Of a DNA stretch of 64,000 bases, positions 40,509 to 48,030 are shown piece after piece; positions within the stretch are counted from its first letter, which is position 1, and every line of letters starts with the position of its first letter. Below the pieces are notes generated by a model. That model was given only the letters and a program-made list of their open reading frames with translations, did not search any database and had not been told where the DNA came from. This stretch comes from DASUPK01 sp963815665 (GTDB lineage Bacteria > Actinomycetota > Thermoleophilia > Solirubrobacterales > 70-9). The stretch spans positions 1-64,000 of the forward strand of contig CAWFHN010000006.1 of assembly GCA_963815665.1 (NCBI GenBank), given 5' to 3'. A program made the translations under genes and the position numbers.

Positions 40509-41305
40509 GCGGGGATTCTCGCGCGGATGATCGCCGAGGCGGCCTGGTCGTGAACCCGGTGAGTCTCGCGAACCTCGACGTCCTCAAATCCGGCGGACTC
40601 CAGCTGGCCCGTGAGCTCTTCCTGGGTCAGCGCGCCCGCGATGCAGCCGGTCCACTGCGCCATGTCGCGGCGGATCTCCTCGTCCATCCCGGGGTCGGCG
40701 ACGATGTCGGTGACGGCGAACCGGCCACCGGGCCTCAGCACGCGCGCCGCCTCTCGGAAGACGGCGGGCTTGTCGGCGGAGAGGTTGATCACGCAGTTGG
40801 AGATCACCACGTCGACGGAGTCATCGGTCAGCGGCACCTGCTCGATCGTCCCCTTCAGGAACTCGACGTTCTCCACTCCCGCCTCCCGCTGGTTGCGACG
40901 CGCCAACTCGAGCATCTCGTCGGTCATGTCGACCCCGTACGCCTTGCCGGTCGATCCAACGCGGCGCGCGGAGAGCAGCACGTCGATGCCGCCGCCGGAC
41001 CCCAGGTCCAGGACGGTCTCGCCCTCGTGAAGCTCGGCGACCGCCGTCGGGTTCCCGCAGCCCAGCGAGGCAAGCTTCGCGGCGTCCGGCAGAGCCTCGC
41101 GGTCCCCGCTCGAGTAGAGCTCCGCGCCAAAGGTCTCACCGCCACAAGAGTCCGGCACGTCCGTCCCGCAGCCGCATCCGCCGCCGGCCGCCTCGGACGG
41201 TCCACAACATGCAGCCTTCCCGGTCTCAACGGAGTCCGCAGCTGCGGCGTAGCGCTCTCGGACGATCTCGCGAACCTCGTCCTTGGACCTCAGTTCCTCA
41301 GCCAT
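40505..41305 (-). CDS. arsM: Arsenite S-adenosylmethionine methyltransferase
   Basis: Methylates As(III) using SAM and thiols. 266 residues. Seen: the typical N-terminus EVREIVRERYAAAADSVETG, a CC pair and GCGCG/Cys cluster (33-55), LGCGNPTAVAEL (82-92), SAM-binding VLDLGSGGGIDVLLSARRVG, and two conserved arsenic-binding Cys residues (VISNCVINL at 171 and WTGCIAGAL at 221). The ATG at 41305 lies 16 nt inside the end of arsR, so arsR-arsM-R2-like form one operon. Confidence 0.96.
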   Translation of the reverse strand: MAEELRSKDEVREIVRERYAAAADSVETGKAACCGPSEAAGGGCGCGTDVPDSCGGETFGAELYSSGDREALPDAAKLASLGCGNPTAVAELHEGETVLDLGSGGGIDVLLSARRVGSTGKAYGVDMTDEMLELARRNQREAGVENVEFLKGTIEQVPLTDDSVDVVISNCVINLSADKPAVFREAARVLRPGGRFAVTDIVADPGMDEEIRRDMAQWTGCIAGALTQEELTGQLESAGFEDVEVRETHRVHDQAASAIIRARIPA

Positions 41306-41646
41306 GCGCTCAGCTCCTCCAGCGAGTCGGGCTCGACGTAGTAGTAGGCCCAGAGGCCCTGGCGCTCGGAGCCGACGATGCCGGCCTCGCGGAGGACCTT
41401 GAGGTGATGCGACACGGTCGGCTGGGAGAGATCGAAGAGCGGGACGAGCTCGCAGACGCAGACCTTGCCGGCGTGCTTGCGGAGGACGTCCACGAGCTGC
41501 ATCCGGATCGGATCGCCGAGGGCCTTCGCCACCTTTCCCATCCGCTCCGCCTGGACACGCTCGATGTCGGGGTAGACAACGGGCTCGCAACACGGCTCCC
41601 CCGCCGGCCGCTTCTGCTTCGGAGCCATCTTCAGATCGACAGCCAT
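41290..41646 (-). CDS. arsR: ArsR-family arsenic-responsive repressor
   Basis: 118 residues, winged-helix repressor of the ArsR/SmtB family. Seen: MGKVAKALGDPIRMQLVDVL, the metalloid site KVCVCELVPLF (CxC in the alpha-3 region), and the recognition helix LSQPTVSHHLKVLREAGIV. An extra CC pair near the N-terminus (GEPCCEP) may add a ligand. I chose ATG 41646; the promoter puts the transcript start there, so the mRNA may be leaderless. ATG 41628 is an alternative. It controls both divergent ars operons. Confidence 0.95.
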   Translation of the reverse strand: MAVDLKMAPKQKRPAGEPCCEPVVYPDIERVQAERMGKVAKALGDPIRMQLVDVLRKHAGKVCVCELVPLFDLSQPTVSHHLKVLREAGIVGSERQGLWAYYYVEPDSLEELSAWLRN

Positions 41647-41692
41647 CAATACACATATATCGATTGAATAGACGCTTGTCAACCTTTAGGAT
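41646..41692. promoter_or_regulatory. Divergent ars promoters with ArsR operator
   Basis: Minus strand: TTGACA (41682-41677), 17-bp spacer, TATATG (41659-41654), transcript start close to the arsR ATG. Plus strand: TTGAAT (41664-41669), 17-bp spacer, TAGGAT (41687-41692), 30 nt before arsC. An inverted repeat TCAAT (41646-41650) / ATTGA (41663-41667) with 12-bp spacer covers the arsR -10 and the arsC -35, so one bound ArsR dimer would shut both promoters. Confidence 0.7.
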
Positions 41693-41722
41693 GGCGCCGA
41701 TCGGAGGCCGGAGAGGAGGAGG

Positions 41723-42358
41723 ATGATGACAACGCAGCTTGACCAGGCAACCCAGGAACACGTTCAACGCTCCGTCGATCTCCTCGCGCAGGAGTTCGCC
41801 GGCATCTTCTCGCGCGAGACGATCGACGCCTACGTCGGAGAGAGCCTCGACCAGTTCGCGGACGCGACGGTGCGGGAGTTCGTCCCGATCATGGTCGAGC
41901 GATTCTCACGCCAGCGCCTCCGAGCGCTGGCCCAGGCGGAGGGCCGGGTGACCAAGGTCGTTCCAGAGGTCCTCTTCGTCTGCGTCCACAACTCCGGGCG
42001 CAGCCAGATGGCCGCGGGCCTGCTCGACAAGCTCGCCGAGGGCCGGGTTCACGTCCGCTCGGCGGGGTCGGACCCGGTCGATCGCCTAAACCCGAACGCG
42101 GTGGCTGCGATGGAGGAGATCGGTGTCGACATCTCCAAGGAGTTCCCGAAGCCGCTCACCGACGAGGTCGTCCGTGCCGCGGACGCCGTGATCACGATGG
42201 GCTGCGGCGACGCCTGCCCGATCTATCCGGGCAAGCGCTACGAGGACTGGGACCTCGAGGATCCGGCGGGCAAGGACCTTGCGACCGTTCAGCGCATCCG
42301 TGACGATATCCGCGGTCGAGTGGAGAATCTGATCGCGAGCGTCCTCACCAGTGGCTGA
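41723..42358 (+). CDS. arsC: Arsenate reductase (LMW-PTP type) with N-terminal helical domain
   Basis: Reduces As(V) to As(III). Residues 1-78 form a three-helix domain (HVQRSVDLLAQEFAGIFSRE, VREFVPIMVERFSRQRL) found on some actinobacterial ArsC proteins; 83-211 is the low-molecular-weight phosphatase-fold reductase with the P-loop VCVHNSGRSQMAAG, SAGSDP and ITMGCGDACP, where the downstream Cys pair takes part in the thiol relay. A strong ggaggagg ribosome binding site precedes ATG 41723 (ATGATG). Overlaps the next gene by 8 nt. Confidence 0.95.
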   Translation: MMTTQLDQATQEHVQRSVDLLAQEFAGIFSRETIDAYVGESLDQFADATVREFVPIMVERFSRQRLRALAQAEGRVTKVVPEVLFVCVHNSGRSQMAAGLLDKLAEGRVHVRSAGSDPVDRLNPNAVAAMEEIGVDISKEFPKPLTDEVVRAADAVITMGCGDACPIYPGKRYEDWDLEDPAGKDLATVQRIRDDIRGRVENLIASVLTSG

Positions 42359-43409
42359 ATCCAACGTCGCAGTCGGCATCAACGGGTTCGGCCGGATGGG
42401 GAGGCTCGCGCTCCGTGCGGCCTGGGGCTGGTCGATGCTGCGCTTCGCCCACGTGAACGAGCTGCACGGCGACGCCGCGACCGCCGCCCATCTGCTCAAG
42501 TTCGACTCGGTCCACGGCCGCTGGGATCGCAATGTCGATGGATCCGACGGAAGGCTCTCGATCGATGGCGAGAGGGTCGGCTACAGCAGCGAGGCAGACC
42601 CGGGCGACATCCCCTGGGATGAGTTGGGAATCGAGATCGTCCTCGAGTGCTCGGGAGAGTTTCGGAGCCTGGACTCGCTGGACGCCTATTTCCGGCGCGG
42701 GGTCCGCAAGGTGGTCGTCGCGGCGCCGGTCAAGGACGGCAGCGCCCTCAACCTGGTGGTAGGGGTCAACGACGACCTCTACGACCCGGCCGAGCACGAC
42801 ATCGTGACGGCCGCCTCCTGCACAACCAACTGCCTGGCGCCCGTGGTCAAGGTGATCCATGAGGGAATCGGCATCCAGCGCGGATCGATAACGACCCTGC
42901 ACGACCTGACGAACACCCAGACAGTGGTCGACGCGCCTCACAAGGACCTGCGGCGGGCCCGCGCCGCAAGCGTCTCGCTGATCCCGACGACCACCGGCTC
43001 GGCGACGGCAATCGGGCTGATCTTCCCGGAGCTCGAGGGCAAGCTGAACGGCCTTGCCGTACGCGTGCCGATGCTGAACGCCTCGATCACGGACTGCGTC
43101 TTCGAGGTCGCCAGGCCGACCGCGGTCGACGAGGTGAACGGCCTGCTCGCCGCGGCCGCCGGCGGCCCGCTGGCGGGCATCCTGGGCTACGAGGAGCGCC
43201 CTCTCGTCTCGGTCGACTACAAGGACGACCCGCGGTCCGGAATCGTCGACGCGCTCTCGACGATGGTCATCGACGAGACCCAGGTCAAGATCCTCGCCTG
43301 GTACGACAACGAATGGGGCTACGCCAACCGGCTGGTCGAGCTGGCGCGGAAGGTCGCGCTCACCCTTCCGGCCGAGCGGGGCCCTGGAGTGGTTCCGGCG
43401 ACGGCGTAG
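42351..43409 (+). CDS. ArsJ-associated glyceraldehyde-3-phosphate dehydrogenase
   Basis: 352 residues. Uses arsenate in place of phosphate to form 1-arseno-3-phosphoglycerate, the substrate of ArsJ. Seen: GINGFGRMGRLALRAAW, catalytic ASCTTNCLAPVVKVIHEG, and WYDNEWGYANRLVELA. It differs from the glycolytic gap at 7002-8027: TTLHDLTNTQTVVDAPHKD replaces the usual HAYTADQ region, a feature typical of the ars-operon branch. GTG 42351 lies inside the end of arsC, so it is translationally coupled. Confidence 0.93.
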   Translation: MAESNVAVGINGFGRMGRLALRAAWGWSMLRFAHVNELHGDAATAAHLLKFDSVHGRWDRNVDGSDGRLSIDGERVGYSSEADPGDIPWDELGIEIVLECSGEFRSLDSLDAYFRRGVRKVVVAAPVKDGSALNLVVGVNDDLYDPAEHDIVTAASCTTNCLAPVVKVIHEGIGIQRGSITTLHDLTNTQTVVDAPHKDLRRARAASVSLIPTTTGSATAIGLIFPELEGKLNGLAVRVPMLNASITDCVFEVARPTAVDEVNGLLAAAAGGPLAGILGYEERPLVSVDYKDDPRSGIVDALSTMVIDETQVKILAWYDNEWGYANRLVELARKVALTLPAERGPGVVPATA

Positions 43410-43418
43410 GGGGCGGCA

Positions 43419-44702
43419 GTGGCGAGCGCCGGCGCAGCCGTAGAGGAACCGCGGACCGATCTGCGGAACTACGCCCTCGTAACGGGGGCATATTGGACCG
43501 ACACAATGGTCGACGGGGCGAGCCGCATGCTGGTCCTGTTCTATTTCGACCAGCTCGGGTTCAGCCCGTTCCAGCTGGCCACGCTGTTTCTCCTCTACGA
43601 GTTCTTCGGCATCGTCACCAACCTCGTCGGAGGCTGGGTCGCCGCGCGCTTCGGGCTGAAGACGACTCTCTTCATGGGCCTCTCCGTCCAGATCTGCGCG
43701 CAGAGCATGCTCGGCTTCGCGCCCGAGGCGTGGCTGGTGGTGCCCTACGTGATGGCCTCACAGGCGTTCTCCGGGATTGCGAAGGACCTGACCAAGATGA
43801 GCTCGAAGAGCGCCGTGAAGCTGGTGGTGCCCGAGGGTCAGGAGGGCGCTCTCTATAAGTGGGTCGCGATCCTGACCGGCTCGAAGAACGCGCTGAAGGG
43901 CGTCGGCTTCTTCCTCGGCGGGCTGTTGCTGACAACGGTCGGCTTCCAAACCGGAGTGCTGGTCCTCGCCGCGATGGTCGCGACCGCGCTGGTCAGCGTG
44001 TCCGTCCTGATGCGCGGCGAGCACCTCGGCCGGCCCGACGCCAAGGCGAAGTTCAAGCACATGTTCTCCAACAACCGTGCGGTCAACATCCTGGCCGGCG
44101 CTCGGATCTTCCTGTTCGCGTCCCGGGACGTCTGGTTCGTGGTCGGTCTGCCCGTCTTCCTCTACAGCGTGGTCGGGTGGAACTTCTGGCAGGTGAGCCT
44201 CTACCTCGCGGCCTGGATCATCGGCTACGGGATCGTGCAGGCCTCGGCGCCACGGTTCGTGCGCCGTCGGGCCGAGGAGGGCGGCGAGCCGGATGGAAGG
44301 ACGGCCGCCTGGCTCGCCTTCGTCTTGGCAACGCTGCCCGCCGGGATCGCGATCGCCCTCTCGGCCGATGCCGATCCCACCGCGTCCGTCGTCATCGGCC
44401 TGATCATCTTCGGAGTCGTGTTCGCCATGAACTCGGCGGTGCACTCCTATCTGATCCTTTCCTACGCGGACAACGACAAGGTCGCGATGAACGTCGGCTT
44501 CTATTACATGGCGAATGCCGGCGGGCGGCTGGCGGGAACGGTGCTCTCCGGGCTGCTGTACCAGTGGCAAGGCCTCACCGCGTGTCTCTGGGTCTCGGCC
44601 GCCTTCGTCGTGGCCGCCGGGCTGCTCTCGCTGATGCTCCCCAGGACGAGCGCTCACCGCTCGCCCGGGATCGAGGTGCCGCGGGCGGAACCGGCGTCCT
44701 AG
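43419..44702 (+). CDS. arsJ: ArsJ organoarsenical (1-arseno-3-phosphoglycerate) efflux permease
   Basis: 427-residue MFS-type carrier with about 12 helices. The family pattern is clear: LRNYALVTGAYWTDTMVDGA near residue 16, FYFDQLGFSPFQLA, LYEFFGIVTNLVGGW, and SGIAKDLTKMSSKSAVK near 118. ArsJ exports 1-arseno-3-phosphoglycerate made by the adjacent GAPDH, giving As(V) resistance without reduction. GTG 43419, 9 nt after the GAPDH stop. Lies between gapdh and acr3. Confidence 0.95.
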   Translation: MASAGAAVEEPRTDLRNYALVTGAYWTDTMVDGASRMLVLFYFDQLGFSPFQLATLFLLYEFFGIVTNLVGGWVAARFGLKTTLFMGLSVQICAQSMLGFAPEAWLVVPYVMASQAFSGIAKDLTKMSSKSAVKLVVPEGQEGALYKWVAILTGSKNALKGVGFFLGGLLLTTVGFQTGVLVLAAMVATALVSVSVLMRGEHLGRPDAKAKFKHMFSNNRAVNILAGARIFLFASRDVWFVVGLPVFLYSVVGWNFWQVSLYLAAWIIGYGIVQASAPRFVRRRAEEGGEPDGRTAAWLAFVLATLPAGIAIALSADADPTASVVIGLIIFGVVFAMNSAVHSYLILSYADNDKVAMNVGFYYMANAGGRLAGTVLSGLLYQWQGLTACLWVSAAFVVAAGLLSLMLPRTSAHRSPGIEVPRAEPAS

Positions 44703-44728
44703 GTGACCCCGTCGCAGTTGGTCGCATC

Positions 44729-45883
44729 ATGAGTCAGACCGCCGTCCATCCAGATGAGGCCGCCGTCATCCGCCGGCTGTCAACGCTCGACCGCTTTCTG
44801 CCTCTGTGGATTGCGCTGGCGATGGCGGGCGGGTTGGCGCTTGGCTCGCTCGTCCCCGGGCTCAACGATTTCCTGGACAGGCTGGAGGTCGGGACCGTGA
44901 GTCTGCCGATCGCGCTGGGGCTGCTGCTGATGATGTACCCGGTCCTCACGAAGGTCCGCTACGAGGACATGGGCAAGATGCGCGGCGACGGGCGAATGTT
45001 CGGCGTCTCGCTGTTCCTGTCGTGGGTCATCGGCCCCGCCTTGATGTTCACGCTGGCCTGGCTCTTCCTCGCCGACGAGCCCGCCTACCGCACCGGCGTC
45101 ATAGTCGTCGGCCTGGCGCGCTGCATCGCGATGGTGCTCGTCTGGAACGACCTCGCCGGCGGCGACAACGACCGCGCCGCGGTCCTCGTCGTCTTCAACG
45201 CCATCTTCCAGGTTGTCGCCTACGCGCTTCTGGGCTGGTTCTACCTCAACGCCTTGCCCAACCTGCTCGGGCTCGATACCCAGGGCTTCGAGGTCAGCAT
45301 CTGGGAGGTCGCGCGCACCGTGCTCATCTTCCTCGGGATCCCGCTGACCGCCGGCTATCTCACACGCCGCTGGGGCCTGCGCACGCACGGCCGCGATTGG
45401 TTCGAGTCGACGGTCATCCCGCGCATCGCGCCCATCACGCTCTACGGCCTGCTGTTCACGATCGTGCTGCTGTTCGCCATCCAGGGTGACGCCATCACCG
45501 GCGACCCGCTGACCGTTGCACGCATCGCGCTGCCCCTACTCGCCTATTTCGCCGGCATGTGGGTGCTCGGGTTCCTCCTCGGCCGGGCGATGAACCTCGG
45601 GTACCCGAAGACCGCGACCCTCGCCTTCACAGTCGCCTCAAACGACTTCGAGCTGGCGATCGCCGTTGCCGTCGGCGTCTGGGGTGCCAGCTCGGGCCAG
45701 GCGCTGGCCGGCGTTGTCGGCCCGCTCATCGAGGTCCCCGTCCTCGTCACGCTCGTCTACGTCGCGCTCTGGCTGCGGCGGCGCTGGTGGCCCGACGAGC
45801 CCGCCCGCACCGCCCCCGCCCCGGGCTCTGTGCGGAGCAGATCCGACGAGCACCAACCGATACAGCCGTCCACCTCGCCGTAG
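44729..45883 (+). CDS. acr3: Arsenite efflux permease Acr3
   Basis: 384 residues, ten predicted helices, BART superfamily. Seen: LSTLDRFLPLWIALAMAGG, the essential Cys132 in GLARCIAMVLVWNDLAGGD, YPKTATLAFTVASNDFELAIA, and Glu335 in VGPLIEVPVL. It exports As(III) produced by ArsC. Last gene of the plus-strand ars operon, 26 nt after arsJ. The C-terminal 30 residues are polar and extra. Confidence 0.96.
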   Translation: MSQTAVHPDEAAVIRRLSTLDRFLPLWIALAMAGGLALGSLVPGLNDFLDRLEVGTVSLPIALGLLLMMYPVLTKVRYEDMGKMRGDGRMFGVSLFLSWVIGPALMFTLAWLFLADEPAYRTGVIVVGLARCIAMVLVWNDLAGGDNDRAAVLVVFNAIFQVVAYALLGWFYLNALPNLLGLDTQGFEVSIWEVARTVLIFLGIPLTAGYLTRRWGLRTHGRDWFESTVIPRIAPITLYGLLFTIVLLFAIQGDAITGDPLTVARIALPLLAYFAGMWVLGFLLGRAMNLGYPKTATLAFTVASNDFELAIAVAVGVWGASSGQALAGVVGPLIEVPVLVTLVYVALWLRRRWWPDEPARTAPAPGSVRSRSDEHQPIQPSTSP

Positions 45884-45957
45884 GCCAGCCCGCCCCTGCG
45901 GCTCGCCTTCACAGCCTCTTCACGGGATTCCGGAGGGGCCGTCGTAATTTCGAATCG

Positions 45958-46836
45958 ATGCCTTTGAGCGATCCGACGGAGCGGCTGGGGCTCAGCATCC
46001 CCTACGACTGGTGGCCCGCCGCGCCGATTCTGAAGGAGATCGAGGCGGCCGGATTCCGGTTCGTCCAGGTCCCCTCCCCCCCGCCGTCCGTCCTCGCCAG
46101 CCCGCGGGATGCGACCCGGCACGCCGCCGCCCTTTCCGAGGTGCTCGGGACCGCCGGCCTCAACCTCGTCCTGCACGGCCCCGGATCGGTCAGCGCCGGG
46201 ACCCGCGACGGCAACCTGGCCCTGCAGGGGCTGATCTCCTACGCGTCCGAGGTCGACGCCTCGCATGTCGTCTACCACGCGGCGAACCTGCCCGACGAGC
46301 CGGCCAGCGAGGACGCGCGGCTCGCGGAGACGCGCTCGCTCGCGGCGCTCGCAAGCCGCGCCGAGCAGCTCGGCATGATCATCGCCCTCGAGAATCTCGC
46401 GCCCGTCTACACGAGCCCCGACGCCCTCTCCTTCACACCGTCGATCCTGCGGACGATGGCGAAGCGGATCTCCTCCCCGGCCGTCGGCCTCTGCCTCGAT
46501 ATCGGCCACGCCAACATCGTCGCCCGCCTGCGCCACACCGACCCGCTCGAGCTGATCGAGCCGGCCCTGGACCGCGCAGTCCTCTTCCACCTACACGACA
46601 ACCTCGGCGCGCGCCAGGGTGACCCGGGCCCTCCCGAGCTCGACCCGCTGCGGCTCGACCTGCACCTCCCGCCGGGCCGGGGCAACGTCCCGTGGGACCG
46701 GCTGGCGCCGCTCCTCGCTCGCAAGGGCGGAGCGCCCCTGGTGCTGGAGGTTCATCCGCCACGCCCGTCGGCGGCGAACCTGTTTCAGGCCGCATTGGAG
46801 GCCGTGAGGCCCCGCTCGGTGCCGGCGGCGGCCTAG
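45958..46836 (+). CDS. Sugar phosphate isomerase/epimerase-like TIM barrel
   Basis: 292 residues of the AP-endonuclease-2/xylose-isomerase-like family. Seen: LVLHGPGSVSAGT (His), VVYHAANLPDE (His), IIALENLAPV (metal Glu), GLCLDIGHANIV (metal Asp and His), LFHLHDNLGARQGD (His-x-His-Asp) and PLVLEVHPP (last Glu). The metal-ligand set is complete. Substrate unknown. It follows acr3 by 74 nt but has no arsenic feature; possibly a separate unit. Confidence 0.85.
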   Translation: MPLSDPTERLGLSIPYDWWPAAPILKEIEAAGFRFVQVPSPPPSVLASPRDATRHAAALSEVLGTAGLNLVLHGPGSVSAGTRDGNLALQGLISYASEVDASHVVYHAANLPDEPASEDARLAETRSLAALASRAEQLGMIIALENLAPVYTSPDALSFTPSILRTMAKRISSPAVGLCLDIGHANIVARLRHTDPLELIEPALDRAVLFHLHDNLGARQGDPGPPELDPLRLDLHLPPGRGNVPWDRLAPLLARKGGAPLVLEVHPPRPSAANLFQAALEAVRPRSVPAAA

Positions 46837-46964
46837 TTCCCGACCGGCATGGGCTGAGCGGCTGCAAATCCGGTGTACCCGATGTGGACGAACGCCACAA
46901 TGGGCGATCGGGTCACGGCTTTTTCCCAAAGTCGTCACGTTCGGATAACGCCGCGCCGGGACAG

Positions 46965-46984
46965 CGCCCCAGAATCCTGGGGCG
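46965..46984 (+). promoter_or_regulatory. Hairpin at the ribosome-binding region of the next gene
   Basis: CGCCCCAG (46965-46972) and CTGGGGCG (46977-46984) form a perfect 8-bp stem with a 4-nt loop ending 2 nt before the ATG at 46987. The G-rich arm is the only candidate ribosome binding site, so the fold would hide it and could control translation. Confidence 0.4.
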
Positions 46985-46986
46985 GA

Positions 46987-47973
46987 ATGCACGCCTCCCA
47001 GCGGAGACGCGCACGCAGAGCGGTCGGGGCAGTCGGACCCGGAGCGGCCACGCTTCTCCTGATCGGCTGGATCTGCGCCGTCCGCGGCGGAGACGTGGTG
47101 GCGGCGTTGACCTCCTGCCCGCCGTGGGCGCTCGCCGGCGCGGTCACCGCCCATGCCGTCACCCTCGTGTTTCGCACGGAGGCCTGGCGAACCGTCCTCG
47201 GGGCCGCGGGCGGGGGAAGCCTCGACTCCCGTGTGCTGCACGCGGCGAACGCCGGCTCGTTCCTCGTCGGCACGCTCCAGGGCCACGCCGCGCTTCCCGC
47301 GCGGGTCGCGCTACTTCGCCGGCTCGGAGGGGACGACGCCCCCGAGATCGCGCAGGTCGCGCTCGCCGATGCCCCGATCCTCCTACTCGAGGTCTGCACC
47401 TCGGCCCTGCTCGCCGCCGTCGCCGCCACCGCAGTCCCGGCGATCCCCGGCTGGGCGCCGGCGGTGCTGATGGGCGGAGCGCTGATCGCCCTCGGCGCGC
47501 TCCGCCTCGTCCACCAGCGCTTCCGCCACCGCTCGCTCGCGCGAGGGCTGGCTGTGCTCGCCGATCCCCGAGCGCGCAACCGGCTGGTCGGGCTCGTGCT
47601 GGCGCTGACCGCCGCGGCGCTGCTCCGCACCTGGGTTGTGCTACTCGGCTTCGGGCTGCCGGCCGCCCCGGCGGACGCGGCGTTGCTGCTCTTCTCGATG
47701 GGAGCGATCGGGCTGCTGCCGCTCGGCGCGGTGGGCACCGCGCCCACCGCGACGGTCGCCGCGATGGGGGCGGCGGACCTGACCAGCGCCGCGGCGGCGG
47801 GCATGGTGATCGGCACCTCGACGGTTCTGGCGGCGCTGCTCTACGCCGGGGCATGCTGGGCCTGGCGGGCACGCCCAGTCGAGTCCGTCGGTCAGTCGGC
47901 CGCGCTCGCCGAGGTCCTGCCGCTCCCCATCCCGGCGTCGGAGTCTGGACAGGAGCTCGATCTGGCGGCATAG
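46987..47973 (+). CDS. Polytopic membrane protein (UPF0104/LPG-synthase-TM-like)
   Basis: 328 residues with seven or eight hydrophobic helices and a basic N-terminus (QRRRARRAV). The layout, including FRTEAWRTVLGAAGGG near 55 and a late GAIGLLPLGAVGTAPTATVAAM segment, resembles the flippase-like membrane domain of the UPF0104/lysyl-PG synthase family, but the match is loose. I chose ATG 46987; a longer frame from 46873 lacks a sensible N-terminus. Function unknown. A weak Pho-type repeat starts 4 nt after its stop. Confidence 0.6.
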   Translation: MHASQRRRARRAVGAVGPGAATLLLIGWICAVRGGDVVAALTSCPPWALAGAVTAHAVTLVFRTEAWRTVLGAAGGGSLDSRVLHAANAGSFLVGTLQGHAALPARVALLRRLGGDDAPEIAQVALADAPILLLEVCTSALLAAVAATAVPAIPGWAPAVLMGGALIALGALRLVHQRFRHRSLARGLAVLADPRARNRLVGLVLALTAAALLRTWVVLLGFGLPAAPADAALLLFSMGAIGLLPLGAVGTAPTATVAAMGAADLTSAAAAGMVIGTSTVLAALLYAGACWAWRARPVESVGQSAALAEVLPLPIPASESGQELDLAA

Positions 47974-47976
47974 TCC

Positions 47977-47993
47977 TTTTACAAGGCATTCAC
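47977..47993 (+). promoter_or_regulatory. Weak two-unit Pho-type box
   Basis: TTTTAC (47977-47982) and ATTCAC (47988-47993) on the plus strand, 11 bp apart and pointing at the pyruvate-kinase-like gene. Only two units, and they lie just 37 nt before its ATG, which leaves little room for a -10, so chance is possible. Confidence 0.3.
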
Positions 47994-48030
47994 GTCCGGG
48001 GGGACCCGAGCGACGATCCTGTTGACACGC

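Noticed and set aside
44729..45883. ArsB-type arsenite pump
   Set aside because: The Cys in GLARCIAMVLVWN and the ten-helix layout are those of Acr3, not of the 12-helix ArsB.
46837..46964. tRNA-like sequence near 46865
   Set aside because: A short GCAAATCC stretch resembles a T-arm, but there is no acceptor stem, D-arm or anticodon arm in register.
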